Source: Cellvibrionales bacterium
Lineage (GTDB): Bacteria > Pseudomonadota > Gammaproteobacteria > Pseudomonadales > UBA7434
Assembly: GCA_018668095.1 (NCBI GenBank)
Contig: JABIQF010000116.1
Coordinates: forward strand, 1-15,806
Direction: 5' to 3'
DNA: 15,806 bases
A model generated the notes under the pieces. That model was not told where the DNA came from. It searched no databases and was given only the letters and a program-made list of their open reading frames with translations. Shown here piece by piece: positions 1 to 6,736 of this stretch (position 1 is the stretch's first letter; every line of letters starts with the position of its first letter). The translations under genes and the position numbers were made by a program.

Positions 1-332
1 GTCATATCGCCAACCACTCCACCACCTAGGGCAACCAGAGTCGTCGAGCGGTTATGCCTCTTTTCCATCAAGCGATCAAAAATGGTCTCAATGGTGGCCA
101 TCTGTTTGAACTGCTCACCATCAGGCAGCGTGATAGTGTCTTTTGCTCCGGTATTATTTAGCAATGCATCCAAATAAAGCGGCGCAATCGTCTCATTAGA
201 AACAACCAGCACCTGACCATCGCCAATATGCTGCTGCAACAAGGCCGCATCAGATAAGAGACCTGAGCCTATAATAATGGGGTAGCTACGCTCCCCTAAG
301 TCAACGTTAAGATAGATAGTATCTGATGTCAT
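1..332 (-). CDS. aroB: 3-dehydroquinate synthase, N-terminal part (runs off the window)
   Basis: Reading the minus strand from the ATG at 332-330 gives 110 open codons to the window edge. The product begins MTSDTIYLNVDLGERSYPI and ends in ALGGGVVGDM. The glycine-rich GGGVVGD segment is the NAD-binding motif of the dehydroquinate synthase family, and VVSNETIAPLY and LPDGEQFK are typical of its N-terminal domain. The enzyme converts DAHP to 3-dehydroquinate, the second step of the shikimate pathway, in the cytoplasm, using NAD and a divalent metal. The metal ligands and the rest of the catalytic domain lie outside the window. It follows aroK in the same direction, as in many proteobacteria, but a 318-bp spacer separates them and a separate promoter is possible. 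Confidence 0.93.
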   Translation of the reverse strand, partial: MTSDTIYLNVDLGERSYPIIIGSGLLSDAALLQQHIGDGQVLVVSNETIAPLYLDALLNNTGAKDTITLPDGEQFKQMATIETIFDRLMEKRHNRSTTLVALGGGVVGDM

Positions 333-452
333 AAATTGTGCGTCTGTCGCTTAAAAGTCGTTAAGATCGTTTAAAGAAGGGTTCATCATTGGTTTAAGTG
401 AGCTGAATCAAGACCCTAGCAGCCAAAACCTTTACGACCTTATGCCGTACTT

Positions 453-476
453 CTAGTCTTATAACTAGTCCTATAA
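453..476. repeat. two-copy 12-bp direct repeat at the candidate aroB promoter
   Basis: CTAGTCTTATAA (453-464) is followed directly by CTAGTCCTATAA (465-476), with one difference. On the minus strand each copy carries a -10-like hexamer, TATAAG and TATAGG. The repeat therefore duplicates a possible promoter element. Confidence 0.7.
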
Positions 477-486
477 CAAGCCGCAA
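458..486 (-). promoter_or_regulatory. candidate sigma-70 promoter for aroB
   Basis: On the minus strand, TTGCGG (486-481) is followed after 17 bp by TATAAG (463-458). The -10 matches the consensus at 5 of 6 positions; the -35 is weak at 3 of 6. Initiation would fall near 451, giving an aroB leader of about 120 nt. The element is inferred from sequence only. Read-through from aroK could supply aroB instead or as well. Confidence 0.4.
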
Positions 487-535
487 ATTTCCGAGGGATT
501 TTAACACAAATTAGCCCTAGGCCCATTCATGATAT

Positions 536-553
536 GCGCGTATTAATACGCGC
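536..553. repeat. perfect 18-bp palindrome upstream of aroB
   Basis: GCGCGTATTAATACGCGC equals its own reverse complement over all 18 bases, with GC-rich ends and an AT-rich centre. Without a loop or a T-tract it does not look like a terminator. It resembles the operator of a dimeric regulator, but no regulator is identifiable here. Confidence 0.75.
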
Positions 554-650
554 TACAGATGATCAAAGATCAATCAACTGACGATCGCAAACCAGGCAGT
601 TTACGAATAGAGTAGAGGCAAAATTAACAGGGAGATACTAACGATTTTAG

Positions 651-1181
651 TTATTCAGCTTCAATAATACTCATAACTGCCTTGGCAATATCACCGGCAG
701 TAGAGCGAGGATTCTTATTATCAGTAGGAAAAACGACTTTCGCAACCTCCTTGTACAAAGGGTCTCTCATCGTCATTAAATCGGTTAACACCGCTTTAGG
801 GTCACCTTTATTCAGTAATGGCCGAGATCGATCCTTACCCGTACGAGACAGCTGCTGATTAACCGTTGCATGCAAATAAACCGCCACACCATGCTCTTTA
901 AGAAGAGCCCGATTATCTCCACGCATAATGATGCCGCCACCAGTCGCAATCACTGCTGGCGCCGACTCACAAATATCATGTAACACTTTGTGCTCTCTAA
1001 GACGAAATCCTTCTTCACCTTCTACATCAAAGATCCAAGGAATATCGGCCCCACAACGCTCTTCAATTTCATGATCAGTATCAATAAAAGGCAGAGACAA
1101 CACGGTCGCCAAATGGCGACCGATGGTTGTTTTTCCAGCCCCCATGGGGCCAATTAAAAAAACTTTTTTAAGCGATTTCAT
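651..1181 (-). CDS. aroK: shikimate kinase
   Basis: This 176-residue cytoplasmic enzyme phosphorylates shikimate to shikimate 3-phosphate with ATP. Visible motifs are the Walker A loop GPMGAGKT (11-18), the FIDTD segment with Asp34 and Asp36 for shikimate and Mg binding, EGEEGFR ending at Arg60, the GGG substrate loop (81-83) and the lid arginine in DRSRPLL (Arg120). The length is normal for the family. The ATG at 1179-1181 is followed directly by the expected first strand (KVFLIGPMG), so the start is reasonable although no strong ribosome-binding site precedes it. It lies 180 bp downstream of pilQ in the same direction. The pilMNOPQ-aroK-aroB order is common in gammaproteobacteria, so co-transcription is possible. 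The AroK assignment over AroL rests on context. Confidence 0.96.
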   Translation of the reverse strand: MKSLKKVFLIGPMGAGKTTIGRHLATVLSLPFIDTDHEIEERCGADIPWIFDVEGEEGFRLREHKVLHDICESAPAVIATGGGIIMRGDNRALLKEHGVAVYLHATVNQQLSRTGKDRSRPLLNKGDPKAVLTDLMTMRDPLYKEVAKVVFPTDNKNPRSTAGDIAKAVMSIIEAE

Positions 1182-1250
1182 ACTAATTCATTATTAAAAG
1201 TGGATGGGCTTGATCTCATCCATTTATATCACAGCAATAAAAGTAACGGT

Positions 1251-1292
1251 ACTACAATGCCACTACAATGGCACTATAATGGCACTACATGG
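1251..1292. repeat. four-copy 11-bp tandem repeat upstream of aroK
   Basis: The copies are ACTACAATGCC (1251-1261), ACTACAATGGC (1262-1272), ACTATAATGGC (1273-1283) and a shortened ACTACATGG (1284-1292). The 11-bp period is close to one helical turn. The array lies in the pilQ-aroK spacer, about 70-110 bp before the aroK start. The remainder of the 180-bp spacer has no gene and no clear terminator after pilQ. Confidence 0.8.
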
Positions 1293-1361
1293 TATTAAAA
1301 CAGAACTAAACGGCATTTAAATTGCGCATAATAGTATTAAAGAGCCACCTAACACAGATAG

Positions 1362-3617
1362 TTAGTCCAGCACACGATCCGTCAAGATTCTTGGCGTAAT
1401 AAAGATCAACAATTCATTTTTCTCATTGCCAACAATCGTACGTTTAAACAAATGTCCGAGTACCGGTAAATCACCCAATAAAGGCACTTTCGTTTCCTGA
1501 TACAACTCACTCTCGCGGAACACGCCACCTAACACAATCGTTTTACCATTATCGACTAGGGCCTGAGTACGTATTTCATTTTTCAGAATAATGGGAACCT
1601 GTGAATTATTTTCACCAAAGACAAAGTCTTCACTTCGCGAATCTTGCGTAATAACCAAATCAAGAATTAATCGATTATCTGGGGTAATACTTGGCGTCAC
1701 TTTTAAACTTAAAACAGCCTCTCTAAACTTAATCGTTGAACGACCACTAGCTGATGATTCAACGTAGGGAATTTCTTCACCCGTTTTTATTTCAGCTTCT
1801 TGCTTATCACCCGTAATCACTCGTGGCTGAGAAACGACCTCGCCTCGCCCTTCTGCTGCAATGGCACTTAACTCAGCATTTAACGCAAAGTTATCGCTTA
1901 AAAAACCAACCGCAATAGATTGAGGCTGACCAATCGAATCACTTATCCCTAAGTCGACAAAATTAGCATCTGGAAATTGAATCGATCCGTTACCGTTTAC
2001 AAAATCGAAAATACTGGTCAGCTCATCATCATCAGCGCCAACCTCATTTAATAACGAGTCGAGACTACCCGCCACACCAAAGCGATCACCCGTGCCTTGC
2101 TGGGCTGCACCACCACCCCACTGAACACCGACCTGTTGGTCGAAATTATCGGTTGCCACTACAATTCTGGCCTCAACAAGCACCTGCCTTAGCGGCACAT
2201 CAATATTAGCAATCAGACGACGAAACTCTTCAATCTTATCGGCGGTATCGGTAATTAACAGCGCATTCGTTCGCTCATCAACAACCACTCTACCGCGCGG
2301 CGATAAAATACTGCCCGTGGAACCTGCTCCGCCATCTTCACCCTCTTCCGCATCATCATTTTCAAACAATTTAAACAGCTCTCGCGCACTGGCATAGCGA
2401 ATACGAATAAACTCCGTTTGCAAAGGCGCTAACTCTTGCAACTGTTTTATAGTTTCAATTTCTTGACGCTCGCGCTCAGCAATTTCCGCAGCAGGAGCAA
2501 CCATCAATACATTACCGACTTGGCGCTTATCAAGCCCCTTAGTTTTCAATATTAATTCTAACGCTTGATCCCATGGGACATCTTGCAAGCGCAATGTAAT
2601 GCTGCCATCAACCGAGTCACTTGTAACTAAATTCAACTCAGTAAAATCAGCAATTAACTGCAACACAGAGCGAACTTTAATATCCTGAAAATTCAGTGAT
2701 AATTTTTCGCCAACGTAGGCAAAGGCTCTTTTTTGCTCTTCAACTTCTTGCGAAGTCAGTGGACGAACACTTAAGACATAAACATTATCCGTTTGGTAGG
2801 CCAAGTAATCATACTCACCCTGTGGCTCAATCATAATGCTTGTATCTGAACCTTCTTGTTCAACATCAAAGGCACTCACAGGTGTTGCAAAATCAGTAAC
2901 ATCATAATGACGTTGTAACTGACTAGGCACAGATGCATCCGATAATTCTATGCGAATTTTTTGACCCTCAAAGCGAACATCCACCTCGACTTGATCATCC
3001 GATAATTCGATAACGACATTACCCTCACCGGACTCACCACGCTGAAAATCGATATGCGTAATACCAACAGCATAATTATCCTGCTCAAGTACTTGTTGAC
3101 CAATTGCAGGATCAGCATCTTTATAAGTGTCTAACACCTCAGCATTACCTACTTCAATTAATAATGAGTTGCCATCAATCGTTGTCGCATATGGCGACAA
3201 CTCAACCAAGTTAATAACTACGCGTGTCCTATCCGGCGTTTCTAAAACAACAACACTCTGAGCATTACCATAAGATAAAGTATATTTTTTTTGTGCCAAC
3301 GAGCTCTGTACACCCGGTAAATCAAGCGCAATACGCGCGGGCTTTTCAATATTATAGGCCGCAGGCTCAGGAGGAGTTTCATCAAACTCCATCTTAATTT
3401 GAAATTTCCCACCCGGTACGGAATTAAAACTTATATCCTGCAACTCAGCAGCATATAAAAATGCCGTAAACAAAAAAGCAATCGCACTAGTGGCCGTCAA
3501 TTTACTCAGCTTAACCAACCTAAGTAGCGTTAAAGGTAATGTTGCGCTTCGCATAAAGTCCCATCCAGAATGGTTTGTCATCGTACTCGCCTTCATAATT
3601 AAATGTTTGAAAAGCAT
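1362..3617 (-). CDS. pilQ: type IV pilus secretin PilQ
   Basis: PilQ forms the outer-membrane ring through which the type IV pilus is extruded. The 751-residue product has a signal-peptide hydrophobic core at about 41-56 and probable cleavage after LYAA (residue 57). Two AMIN peptidoglycan-binding regions follow (about 58-157 and 183-285), then an STN domain (about 308-375), a secretin N1 domain (about 400-475, with an acidic Gly/Ser-rich loop at 420-437) and the secretin barrel (about 565-742). The barrel contains GEVVSQPRV, GEEIPYVE and VPLLGDLPVLGHLFK. The ATG at 3617 overlaps the pilP stop by one base (TAATG) and has GAAGGAAG upstream. It gives an unusually long region ahead of the signal core, however; the ATG of Met22 (3552-3554), preceded by GGATGGGA, would give a more normal signal peptide. 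It is the last gene of the pil cluster. Confidence 0.97.
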   Translation of the reverse strand: MLFKHLIMKASTMTNHSGWDFMRSATLPLTLLRLVKLSKLTATSAIAFLFTAFLYAAELQDISFNSVPGGKFQIKMEFDETPPEPAAYNIEKPARIALDLPGVQSSLAQKKYTLSYGNAQSVVVLETPDRTRVVINLVELSPYATTIDGNSLLIEVGNAEVLDTYKDADPAIGQQVLEQDNYAVGITHIDFQRGESGEGNVVIELSDDQVEVDVRFEGQKIRIELSDASVPSQLQRHYDVTDFATPVSAFDVEQEGSDTSIMIEPQGEYDYLAYQTDNVYVLSVRPLTSQEVEEQKRAFAYVGEKLSLNFQDIKVRSVLQLIADFTELNLVTSDSVDGSITLRLQDVPWDQALELILKTKGLDKRQVGNVLMVAPAAEIAERERQEIETIKQLQELAPLQTEFIRIRYASARELFKLFENDDAEEGEDGGAGSTGSILSPRGRVVVDERTNALLITDTADKIEEFRRLIANIDVPLRQVLVEARIVVATDNFDQQVGVQWGGGAAQQGTGDRFGVAGSLDSLLNEVGADDDELTSIFDFVNGNGSIQFPDANFVDLGISDSIGQPQSIAVGFLSDNFALNAELSAIAAEGRGEVVSQPRVITGDKQEAEIKTGEEIPYVESSASGRSTIKFREAVLSLKVTPSITPDNRLILDLVITQDSRSEDFVFGENNSQVPIILKNEIRTQALVDNGKTIVLGGVFRESELYQETKVPLLGDLPVLGHLFKRTIVGNEKNELLIFITPRILTDRVLD

Positions 3618-4147
3618 TAGCTATCTTCCTTCAATTTCAATGTTCTGGGTCGCTCTATCCAAGAGTCAGGTCCATTAGCAATAATTTCTATTAATGCCAT
3701 TGAGTCGTGTCGTATATCAACGATACGACCATGATTTTTTCCAAGATAATTACCACCTAACACTTGGTGAATAGAACCTTTACCATCATCAACTAACGCC
3801 CAAACAATTCCGCGGCGCTCCAAAGTTCCAACCATTGAAATTGCTTCGATATTAAAATTTTCTAATAATTCTTTGGCGCGATTTTTATTGGGCTTAACAT
3901 CACTCGACATCGACAAATTAGCGATTTCACGAATTTTCACAGGCACTTCAAAAGGCGAACGCATAGCCGCCGCGTTGTAACGAAAGGCTTGGTATGTTTT
4001 GAAAATAGGAATCGGGGCAATAACACCCTGCGGCTCAGTTCGAACCTGCGCCATAAAATCATCGAGGTCTGTATATTCTGGCGAAGAACAACTCGACAAT
4101 AAAAAAATCAATACTAGTAAATATAACGGACGTGAATTCATATTCAT
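3617..4147 (-). CDS. pilP: type IV pilus assembly lipoprotein PilP
   Basis: PilP is an inner-membrane lipoprotein that links the PilN/PilO complex to the secretin PilQ. The 176-residue protein has a short basic N-terminus, a hydrophobic stretch and the lipobox LSSC with Cys20 as the lipidated residue. A disordered linker follows, with a C-terminal beta-domain from about residue 100 (MVGTLERRGIVWALVDDGKG, then the VLGGNYLGKNHG segment), typical of the PilP family. The ATG at 4145-4147 overlaps the pilO stop as ATGA; a second ATG two codons on would remove only Met-Asn. The overlap, and the one-base overlap with pilQ, suggest translational coupling. Length and gene order match the family. Confidence 0.95.
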   Translation of the reverse strand: MNMNSRPLYLLVLIFLLSSCSSPEYTDLDDFMAQVRTEPQGVIAPIPIFKTYQAFRYNAAAMRSPFEVPVKIREIANLSMSSDVKPNKNRAKELLENFNIEAISMVGTLERRGIVWALVDDGKGSIHQVLGGNYLGKNHGRIVDIRHDSMALIEIIANGPDSWIERPRTLKLKEDS

Positions 4148-4785
4148 TGCTCACCCTCATCTTTATAACGGTAAGTCTTTGCGAGAATCTTCATTGCCAT
4201 TACACCAGGTCGATCTTCTATTGGTAAAATCTCAAAATCATGCAAGGTAACGATTCTAGGCAAGCCAGAAATGCCACTAACGAATGCACCTAAATCGTGA
4301 TACGAACCCGTCACATCAATATCTATAGGCAATTCAATATAAAACTCTTGCGCCAGCTCAGATTGCAATTCAATACTCTGAAACTCCAAACCATTATCAA
4401 CACCAGTAGCTGTAATATCTTCTAGCAGACCGGGCACTTCAGTATCCGAAGGCAGCTGACTGACTAGAGCACCAAATATTTGCTGCATTTCTTCCATTTG
4501 CTTACGCAAGGAATCGAGATTGGCAGCCTCAAACGCTTTCTGCTTAAACTCAACCTTGAGTAATTCTTCTTTTGCTTGTGAGGTATTGAGCAGCTCAACT
4601 TGCGATTTTGTAAAAAAGCTATACCCCAACAATAAACACACTACAAAAACGGCGACGAGAATAAATACCTTAACGACACTCGGCCATGATCCGGGGTTTT
4701 CCCAATCAAGCTGATCGACTTCAACCTCAGAAACCGCTTCGCGCCATGTGGAAAATTTTTCTGACAATGTTTGTGTTAATGACAT
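4144..4785 (-). CDS. pilO: type IV pilus inner-membrane alignment protein PilO
   Basis: PilO is a bitopic inner-membrane protein that forms heterodimers with PilN and binds PilP in the periplasm. The 213-residue product has a cytoplasmic N-terminus of about 36 residues, one membrane segment (about 37-58), a coiled-coil stretch (about 60-105, rich in Leu, Glu, Gln and Lys) and a C-terminal alpha/beta pseudopilin-like domain. That domain includes YIELPIDIDVTGSYHDLGAF, a recognisable PilO segment. Its ATG (4783-4785) lies 5 nt after the pilN stop, and its stop overlaps the pilP start. Confidence 0.95.
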   Translation of the reverse strand: MSLTQTLSEKFSTWREAVSEVEVDQLDWENPGSWPSVVKVFILVAVFVVCLLLGYSFFTKSQVELLNTSQAKEELLKVEFKQKAFEAANLDSLRKQMEEMQQIFGALVSQLPSDTEVPGLLEDITATGVDNGLEFQSIELQSELAQEFYIELPIDIDVTGSYHDLGAFVSGISGLPRIVTLHDFEILPIEDRPGVMAMKILAKTYRYKDEGEQ

Positions 4786-4790
4786 GCCCG

Positions 4791-5363
4791 CTATTCCTCT
4801 GCGTCAGCAATTGATGATGTAGCACTTGTCGACAGTGTTACTGCCAAACTAAAATTATTAGCTTGCTCACCGAATGCAGGGTTCGCCACAACTGCCGTTA
4901 AATTAGGATCGGAAAACCAGTCAGAGCCATCAAGCCTTCGCATTAGGTTAGAGACGCGATTATTCGACTCCGCAGTGCCATCAATAGTTAGTCGCTGCTG
5001 TTCTCGCAATAACCGCTGATAATAAACACCATCAGGTAATGTCCGCACAAACTGATCAAAGATACGCACTATAACGGGACGATTACCCTGCAAGCCCTGA
5101 ATGATATTCATGCGATCAATTAACTGTTCGCGTCGAGACTTTAGCGCATCAATTTCTTGTACTTCTTCATTCAAAGAATCAATATTTTTTTGCATATAAG
5201 CATTGCGAGAATGCTGAGCTTCTATTGCACTACTCATAAAAAAATATGCTATGCCTATTAATAGTCCGGCACCAATAACAACAGATCCCAAATTACCTAA
5301 GAACTCTTGTTTAAGCTGCTCTCGTCTGGCTTCACGCCATGGCAGTAAATTAATTCTGGCCAT
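4791..5363 (-). CDS. pilN: type IV pilus inner-membrane protein PilN
   Basis: PilN pairs with PilO in the inner membrane and recruits the cytoplasmic ATPase-fold protein PilM through its N-terminal peptide. That peptide is present as INLLPWR (residues 4-10). The rest of the 190-residue protein has a membrane segment at about 26-44, a periplasmic coiled coil (about 50-90) and a ferredoxin-like C-terminal domain containing LPDGVYYQRL. The ATG at 5361-5363 overlaps the pilM stop by one base (TAATG), so translation is probably coupled to pilM. Length and order are those of the standard pilMNOPQ cluster. Confidence 0.95.
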   Translation of the reverse strand: MARINLLPWREARREQLKQEFLGNLGSVVIGAGLLIGIAYFFMSSAIEAQHSRNAYMQKNIDSLNEEVQEIDALKSRREQLIDRMNIIQGLQGNRPVIVRIFDQFVRTLPDGVYYQRLLREQQRLTIDGTAESNNRVSNLMRRLDGSDWFSDPNLTAVVANPAFGEQANNFSLAVTLSTSATSSIADAEE

Positions 5364-6424
5364 TAATCAAAACTCCTCATAGCCAAACCGCAGGCAATCA
5401 TTAACGAAGGCGCATCATTACTCAGCGCCTCGGCATCGACCTTGGATGAAATATTCATATCAATAAAAGGATTAGCAACTGAAGCAGGCGTCCCTAATTT
5501 CTCTTCAACTAATGCTGCTAGTCCTTGCATTGCCGCAACACCGCCAGCTAAAACAATATGGTCGACGGCATCAAATTGACTGGAAGAAAAGAAAAACTGT
5601 AACGAGCGTGAAACTTGTTGTAATACCGCCTCTTCAAATGGCGCTAACACTTCTTGTTCATAATCATCGGGTAAGCCGCCTTCTTTTTTAGCTAAACCGG
5701 CTTCTTCTTCTGACATGCCATAACGACGCTGAATTTCTTCAGTGAGTTGTTTGCCTCCGAACAACTGCTCACGGGTATAAACAGTTCGGCCATCGGTGAG
5801 CACGCTCAAGGTTGTCATGGTTGCGCCAATGTCGACAATCGCTATTGTCTCACCCTGACTACAACCAATCGATTCAGCTATCTGATCAAAAGCGCGCTCC
5901 ATATCATAGGCTTCAACATCGACAACTTTTGCTTCAAGCTCTGCAAGCTCTAAAGCATCAACTCGCAAATCAACATTTTCTTTACGACAAGCCGCAAGTA
6001 ACACATTGCAGGCACTAGGATCTGTTTCAGAAATCTCCTGCACTTCAAAATCAATAGCGACTTCATCTAATGGGTAGGGAATATATTGATCGGCTTCTGC
6101 CATAATTTGCGCTTCCATTGCATCGTCATTTAAATCAGCGTCCATCGTAATGACTTTAGTAATGACGGCAGAACCAGCAACAGCAACAGCCGCATTTTTT
6201 TGCTTAGTCTTCGACTGATAAATAACTTGGCGTAAGGCATCGGCGACACCTTCAGGATCGGTAACATTTTTTTCGATAACCGCATTGGGTGGCAGGGACG
6301 CCACCGCATAAGACTCTACACAAAATCGACCTCCCGAATGACTCAACTCAAGCAACTTGGCCGACGATGAGCTGATATCCAATCCTAATACGATAGGTTT
6401 TTTCTTTTTAGCAAGCCCTAGCAT
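5363..6424 (-). CDS. pilM: type IV pilus actin-like protein PilM
   Basis: PilM is a cytoplasmic actin/FtsA-fold protein that binds ATP and the N-terminal tail of PilN, joining the pilus alignment complex to the cytoplasm. The 353-residue product shows the phosphate-1 motif GLDISSSSAK (14-23), phosphate-2 VDIGATMTTLSVL (197-209) and the adenosine motif VLAGGVAAMQGL (291-302). LGLAKKKKP at the N-terminus and QYIPYPLDEVAIDF are characteristic of the family. An AGGA lies about 9 nt before the ATG at 6422-6424. It is the first gene of the pilMNOPQ operon, and the operon promoter should lie in the 312-bp divergent spacer shared with the PBP1A gene. Confidence 0.97.
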   Translation of the reverse strand: MLGLAKKKKPIVLGLDISSSSAKLLELSHSGGRFCVESYAVASLPPNAVIEKNVTDPEGVADALRQVIYQSKTKQKNAAVAVAGSAVITKVITMDADLNDDAMEAQIMAEADQYIPYPLDEVAIDFEVQEISETDPSACNVLLAACRKENVDLRVDALELAELEAKVVDVEAYDMERAFDQIAESIGCSQGETIAIVDIGATMTTLSVLTDGRTVYTREQLFGGKQLTEEIQRRYGMSEEEAGLAKKEGGLPDDYEQEVLAPFEEAVLQQVSRSLQFFFSSSQFDAVDHIVLAGGVAAMQGLAALVEEKLGTPASVANPFIDMNISSKVDAEALSNDAPSLMIACGLAMRSFD

Positions 6425-6736
6425 CTCATAGCATTCCTAATTAACACTTTTGATTTAACGCCGCCAAAAACAGCGCTTATTTAATTTTCGTTGATTACAT
6501 TTCTGTATTGATTGCTCAGAACTCTCAACTGATCATAGACAGCAATTTTTCGACAATGTCACCATCTAATCTCAAGCTGTCCATTCAAGCGCATAACGAC
6601 CATCACGCGTTCTCTGAGTTATTGGCCAAAGGGTAGTCTATATTTTGTCCTTATTAGAAAATTACCACCTTTCGCTGCTGCTTTTTCGCTATGCTTGCGC
6701 AGTAGATTCCAAATACTCACATGAAACTGAAAAAAA
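6425..6736. promoter_or_regulatory. divergent spacer between pilM and the PBP1A gene
   Basis: This 312-bp region contains no credible gene and should hold promoters for both directions. For pilM (minus strand) TATGAT at 6537-6532 is a good -10, but the best -35 (GTGACA, 6562-6557) is 19 bp away. For the PBP1A gene (plus strand) TTGATT at 6508-6513 is followed after 17 bp by GATCAT (6531-6536), a mediocre match. An isolated TATATT lies at 6639-6644. None is strong enough to assign, and regulation by an activator is possible. Confidence 0.4.

Larger units (their letters stand above)
333..650. other. aroK-aroB spacer, non-coding
   Basis: This 318-bp spacer has no credible reading frame on either strand. 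It holds a perfect 18-bp palindrome (536-553), a two-copy 12-bp direct repeat (453-476) and a candidate minus-strand promoter (458-486). A second -10-like TAAAAT (minus strand, 498-503) has no good -35 partner. aroK and aroB are often nearly adjacent in relatives, so the length is notable. Confidence 0.7.

Noticed and set aside
671..677. The CLEC pair and long acidic segment of PBP1A (residues 674-730; base positions about 8756-8926) as a novel insertion
   Set aside because: As I recall, E. coli PBP1A has a similar CxxC followed by a variable stretch of comparable length before KTGT, so the segment is a normal variable region with acidic composition. The start and end given here are residue numbers 671-677 around the CLEC.
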